Assembly (NCBI RefSeq): GCF_030247195.1
Contig: NC_080671.1
Span: 213,342,701-213,406,700 of the forward strand
Length of the DNA stretch: 64,000 nt
From: Topomyia yanbarensis
Lineage: Eukaryota; Arthropoda; Insecta; Diptera; Culicidae
Reading direction: 5' to 3'
The notes under the pieces were generated by a model. It saw nothing but the letters and a program-made list of their open reading frames with translations, was not told where the DNA came from and ran no database searches. Shown one piece after another: positions 61,810-64,000 of the stretch; position 1 is the first letter of the stretch, and each line of letters starts with the position of its first letter. The position numbers and the translations under genes are program-made.

Positions 61810-63065
61810 GAGTGAATCGTATATGGTGATTATTTAGTGAATATAAACTACCCTTGTTGAATTTGCGTGGTAGACAAAAAGGAAAGAGAAATTATCATTG
61901 TGTTGTCACTTGACTCGGCTCTCTGCGTCCCCTCAATTTTTTTTCTCACTCTCCCTCGTCACTGTTGTTGGTACTCACTATGCTCAGTTTCGGTTGCTCA
62001 AGTTCTCTCAACTGAAAAAGACGATCATTTTGATTTGTGACCGAAGCTTTGCGTACATTTTGAAGAAAAAGTGATAGTCATGATTTCGTGCAACTCTGTG
62101 TGCAAAAACTTATGCATAGGATTATCAAGAGTGAACAAAAAGATGATAGCTCTCAGTATATCGCTGATCGAGAATCTACAACCATATGTACACATAATAC
62201 TGGCACCGCAAGCAACATTCGATTCCTCGATTCCACAATGCTGAGAAATAAGCTCTAAAAATATCTAATATTTACTGCTTGTTAATGTCGCACAATTCAA
62301 CGCACCAACCGGAAGGCTTTTATCCTGGGAGATTCGGAAACATTTAATGAAACTAAGAAACACATACATATATGCACACATGAATATAAGCAAAAACAAA
62401 GGAAAAGAAATATACAAGTGCACTAACGCCGGAGACTCCTGAATGCACTGAAACAAACAAAAAAAGGGTAGAGTACAAAGGATAAGAAAAAATAACCCAT
62501 GAAATAGTGGACACAATAAACTTACTAACAAAAAAGGACTAAGATAGAAGAAAGAACGAAGGGAAAGTACCAACTGACCCATGACAGGCAGAGAATGCCG
62601 ACATAACCGGGGATTAAGGTAATATCAAATAATGTGCTAATCCATTCGTACCTTACAGAGAAAGAAGGTGAAATCTAAAATCTAAAATAGCATCCAAACT
62701 CTCAAAAGAACAAGGGATGATGATAAAAAATAGGCGGTAAATATTAGCGTAAAGGTAAATTAAGGAAACGGAAAGGTAAGAATGAAAGAACCAATGATAA
62801 TAATAATGATACCAAATAATACCAAATGACATTCTTTATATTGAAAAAGGTGTTTAAATGGCGCCCATGCGCTAATTCGTCCTAGTTTAAAATTTGGGTT
62901 GAGGGGGGCACGCATTTTTGGCTTAGGGCAGATGTAGATCAGACCGGATCTACACCAAAAATGTACTATAAGGAAACTATAAGGATATATGTTGAACGAT
63001 TTAAAATCAAAATGGGGATAGTTTACTATTTAATTAGCTTGCGTTTTTTATAGCATTTTCTTCAG
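61810..63065. other. End of intron 2, non-coding
   Basis: No gene is supported. A purine-rich stretch at about 62370-62850 contains gaaag and aataat microsatellite-like patches. The last bases form the acceptor tatagcattttcttcag. Confidence 0.45.
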
Positions 63066-63354
63066 AAGACTGGCTCTTCATGAAAAACTTCGTTGCTGCG
63101 TTTACACCGGTTTATAAATTGACTAAAAATCTTCAAAACCACCACGTACCATTGAATGACTTTTATATACAATGGCTCAACATAATGCGAACGATCGAAA
63201 ATGAGGTTGATAATCCGTTTTACGAACCTTTGCTGCAAGCCTTAAAAATCGTTTGGCAAAAATGAAAGAAAATATGGCTTTCAAGGCATCACTGTTTCTA
63301 GATCCGCGATTCAATTTTTCTGGATCAACAGTATTTTCTTTGGTAGCAGTCCAG
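63066..63354 (+). pseudogene. hAT transposase gene, exon 3
   Basis: The exon begins with the codon half that completes exon 2 and reads DWLFMKNFVAAFTPVYKLT. This block is typical of the helical region of hAT transposases (L...F...T..L). A one-base loss in an A run near 63247 shifts the frame. Beyond it, reading resumes with KASLFLDPRF and ends at the donor cag|gtaaat. It joins exon 4 in phase 0. Confidence 0.8.
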
Positions 63355-63615
63355 GTAAATTTAATGTGTCATTTGAAATGATATTCATCTGCAAACATTT
63401 ATTCATTTTTAAATAAACCACCATAGCAAATCTCTTTCATAAAACATAAACGATACTTTTTAGTAGATAATGAAACAAAAGAGTACATTTTTTAATTGTG
63501 TGTTTTAAGTTTTAGAAGCATAATAGAATAAATATAAATTAATGTAATATAAAATATCTTGGATAAACTCTTTACTGACTAATGCATTAATCTAAATTAA
63601 CAATCTACATTTTAG

Positions 63616-64000
63616 GATTTCGTAACACAAACATGGCATAGAATTAGTCGGCTGGATCCGAGTTTTCCATCAACGTCCGCAGTAGATTCTGTTCCAGGGA
63701 AGTCAGGTAATCAAGAACTGGCGGATATGGATATGTACATGACGGAACTATTCGGTGGTGCTTCGTCATTCGATCCCAGCGCTTCAGACGGTTCTTCTTT
63801 TAGGAAGCAGATGCAGCAATTAGCAGCTGAGCCACGACAACCGTATAATTACGATGTGTTCAAACACTGGTTGTCAAGGAAGAATACACATCGTGAACTG
63901 CATGCGGTAGCCATGGTGGTTTTTGCTGTGCCAGCTACGCAGGTATCCGTGGAAAGGGCATTTAGTGCCCTAGCTTTGGTGCTTTCTGATCTCAGAACCG
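63616..64000 (+). pseudogene. hAT transposase gene, exon 4 (runs off the window)
   Basis: After the acceptor acattttag the frame is open to the window end (128 codons). It starts DFVTQTWHRI, passes a Ser/Asp-rich stretch, and reaches the hAT C-terminal dimerisation region. The WLS block and VSVERAFSAL are visible, the latter carrying the third catalytic residue (Glu) by analogy with Hermes. The remaining dimerisation helix and the stop lie beyond 64000. This exon alone shows no lesion. Confidence 0.85.

Larger units (their letters stand above)
37005..63065 (+). other. Intron 2 of the hAT gene, 26 kb, filled by retroelements
   Basis: The donor attg|gtatgt at 37005 and the acceptor ttttcttcag ending at 63065 join two phase-1 halves into gat-att-gaa-gac-tgg, reading D-I-E-D-W. 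The intron holds I-type copy A, the split Jockey/CR1-type element with I-type copy B inside it, two MITEs and a SINE. Without these the intron would be a few kb at most. Confidence 0.65.

Noticed and set aside
1..64000. CRISPR arrays, bacterial operons, ribosome binding sites and prophage.
   Set aside because: The sequence is eukaryotic: spliced genes, LTR and non-LTR retroelements and MITEs. No regularly spaced repeat array is present.

Overview
The window looks like repeat-dense, AT-rich insect DNA, most likely from a culicine mosquito. That is an inference from the mix of elements: gypsy, I-type and Jockey/CR1-type retroelements, a Penelope-like relic, many foldback MITEs, hAT elements and a tRNA-derived SINE. 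No conserved single-copy host gene is recognisable. One weak candidate for a spliced host gene lies on the minus strand at 25.6-26.2 kb.

Layout. From 0.8 to 5.8 kb there is a stack of terminal-inverted-repeat elements inside one another: a 4.5 kb unit holding a 1.9 kb non-autonomous hAT with a perfect 8-bp target duplication, next to a 288 bp hAT-like MITE. At 6.4-7.5 kb lies a 5'-truncated Penelope-like element. It has inverted pseudo-LTRs, a GIY-YIG C-terminal relic and hammerhead-like motifs. From 9.8 to 22.5 kb a foldback element of about 1.1 kb is split by a complete, apparently very young 11.6 kb Ty3/gypsy element. This element has 1877-bp LTRs with one visible difference, intact gag and pol, and a textbook -1 frameshift site with an H-type pseudoknot. 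From 22.5 to 28.4 kb the sequence is mostly non-coding, with a long perfect hairpin and two MITEs that share one target sequence.

From 28.4 kb to the window end the backbone is a single hAT transposase gene on the plus strand, reconstructed here as four exons (28437-29947, 36490-37004, 63066-63354, 63616-end). Its introns and its first exon are filled by later insertions. Exon 1 carries a 923 bp hAT MITE. Intron 1 holds a 6.4 kb insertion flanked by 24-bp repeats, and most of that insertion is a 2.9 kb tandem duplication with a TA-flanked MITE in only one copy. Intron 2 (26 kb) holds an I-type non-LTR element (copy A, 37.1-49.2 kb) and a degenerate Jockey/CR1-type element (about 50.3-61.2 kb). 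Copy A is internally duplicated and carries an intact 4.7 kb gypsy (Mag-like) element. The Jockey/CR1-type element is split by a full-length I-type copy (copy B, 51.7-57.7 kb, ORF2 intact) and by a second TA-flanked MITE. A SINE lies at 61.6-61.8 kb.

The value of the window is as a layered record of transposition. Target duplications, empty sites kept in duplicated sequence, and reading frames or exons that rejoin when an insert is removed give the order of events. Three elements look capable of coding for transposition proteins: the 11.6 kb gypsy, the 4.7 kb gypsy and ORF2 of I-type copy B. Assignments to clades are from motif recognition only; no database search was possible.
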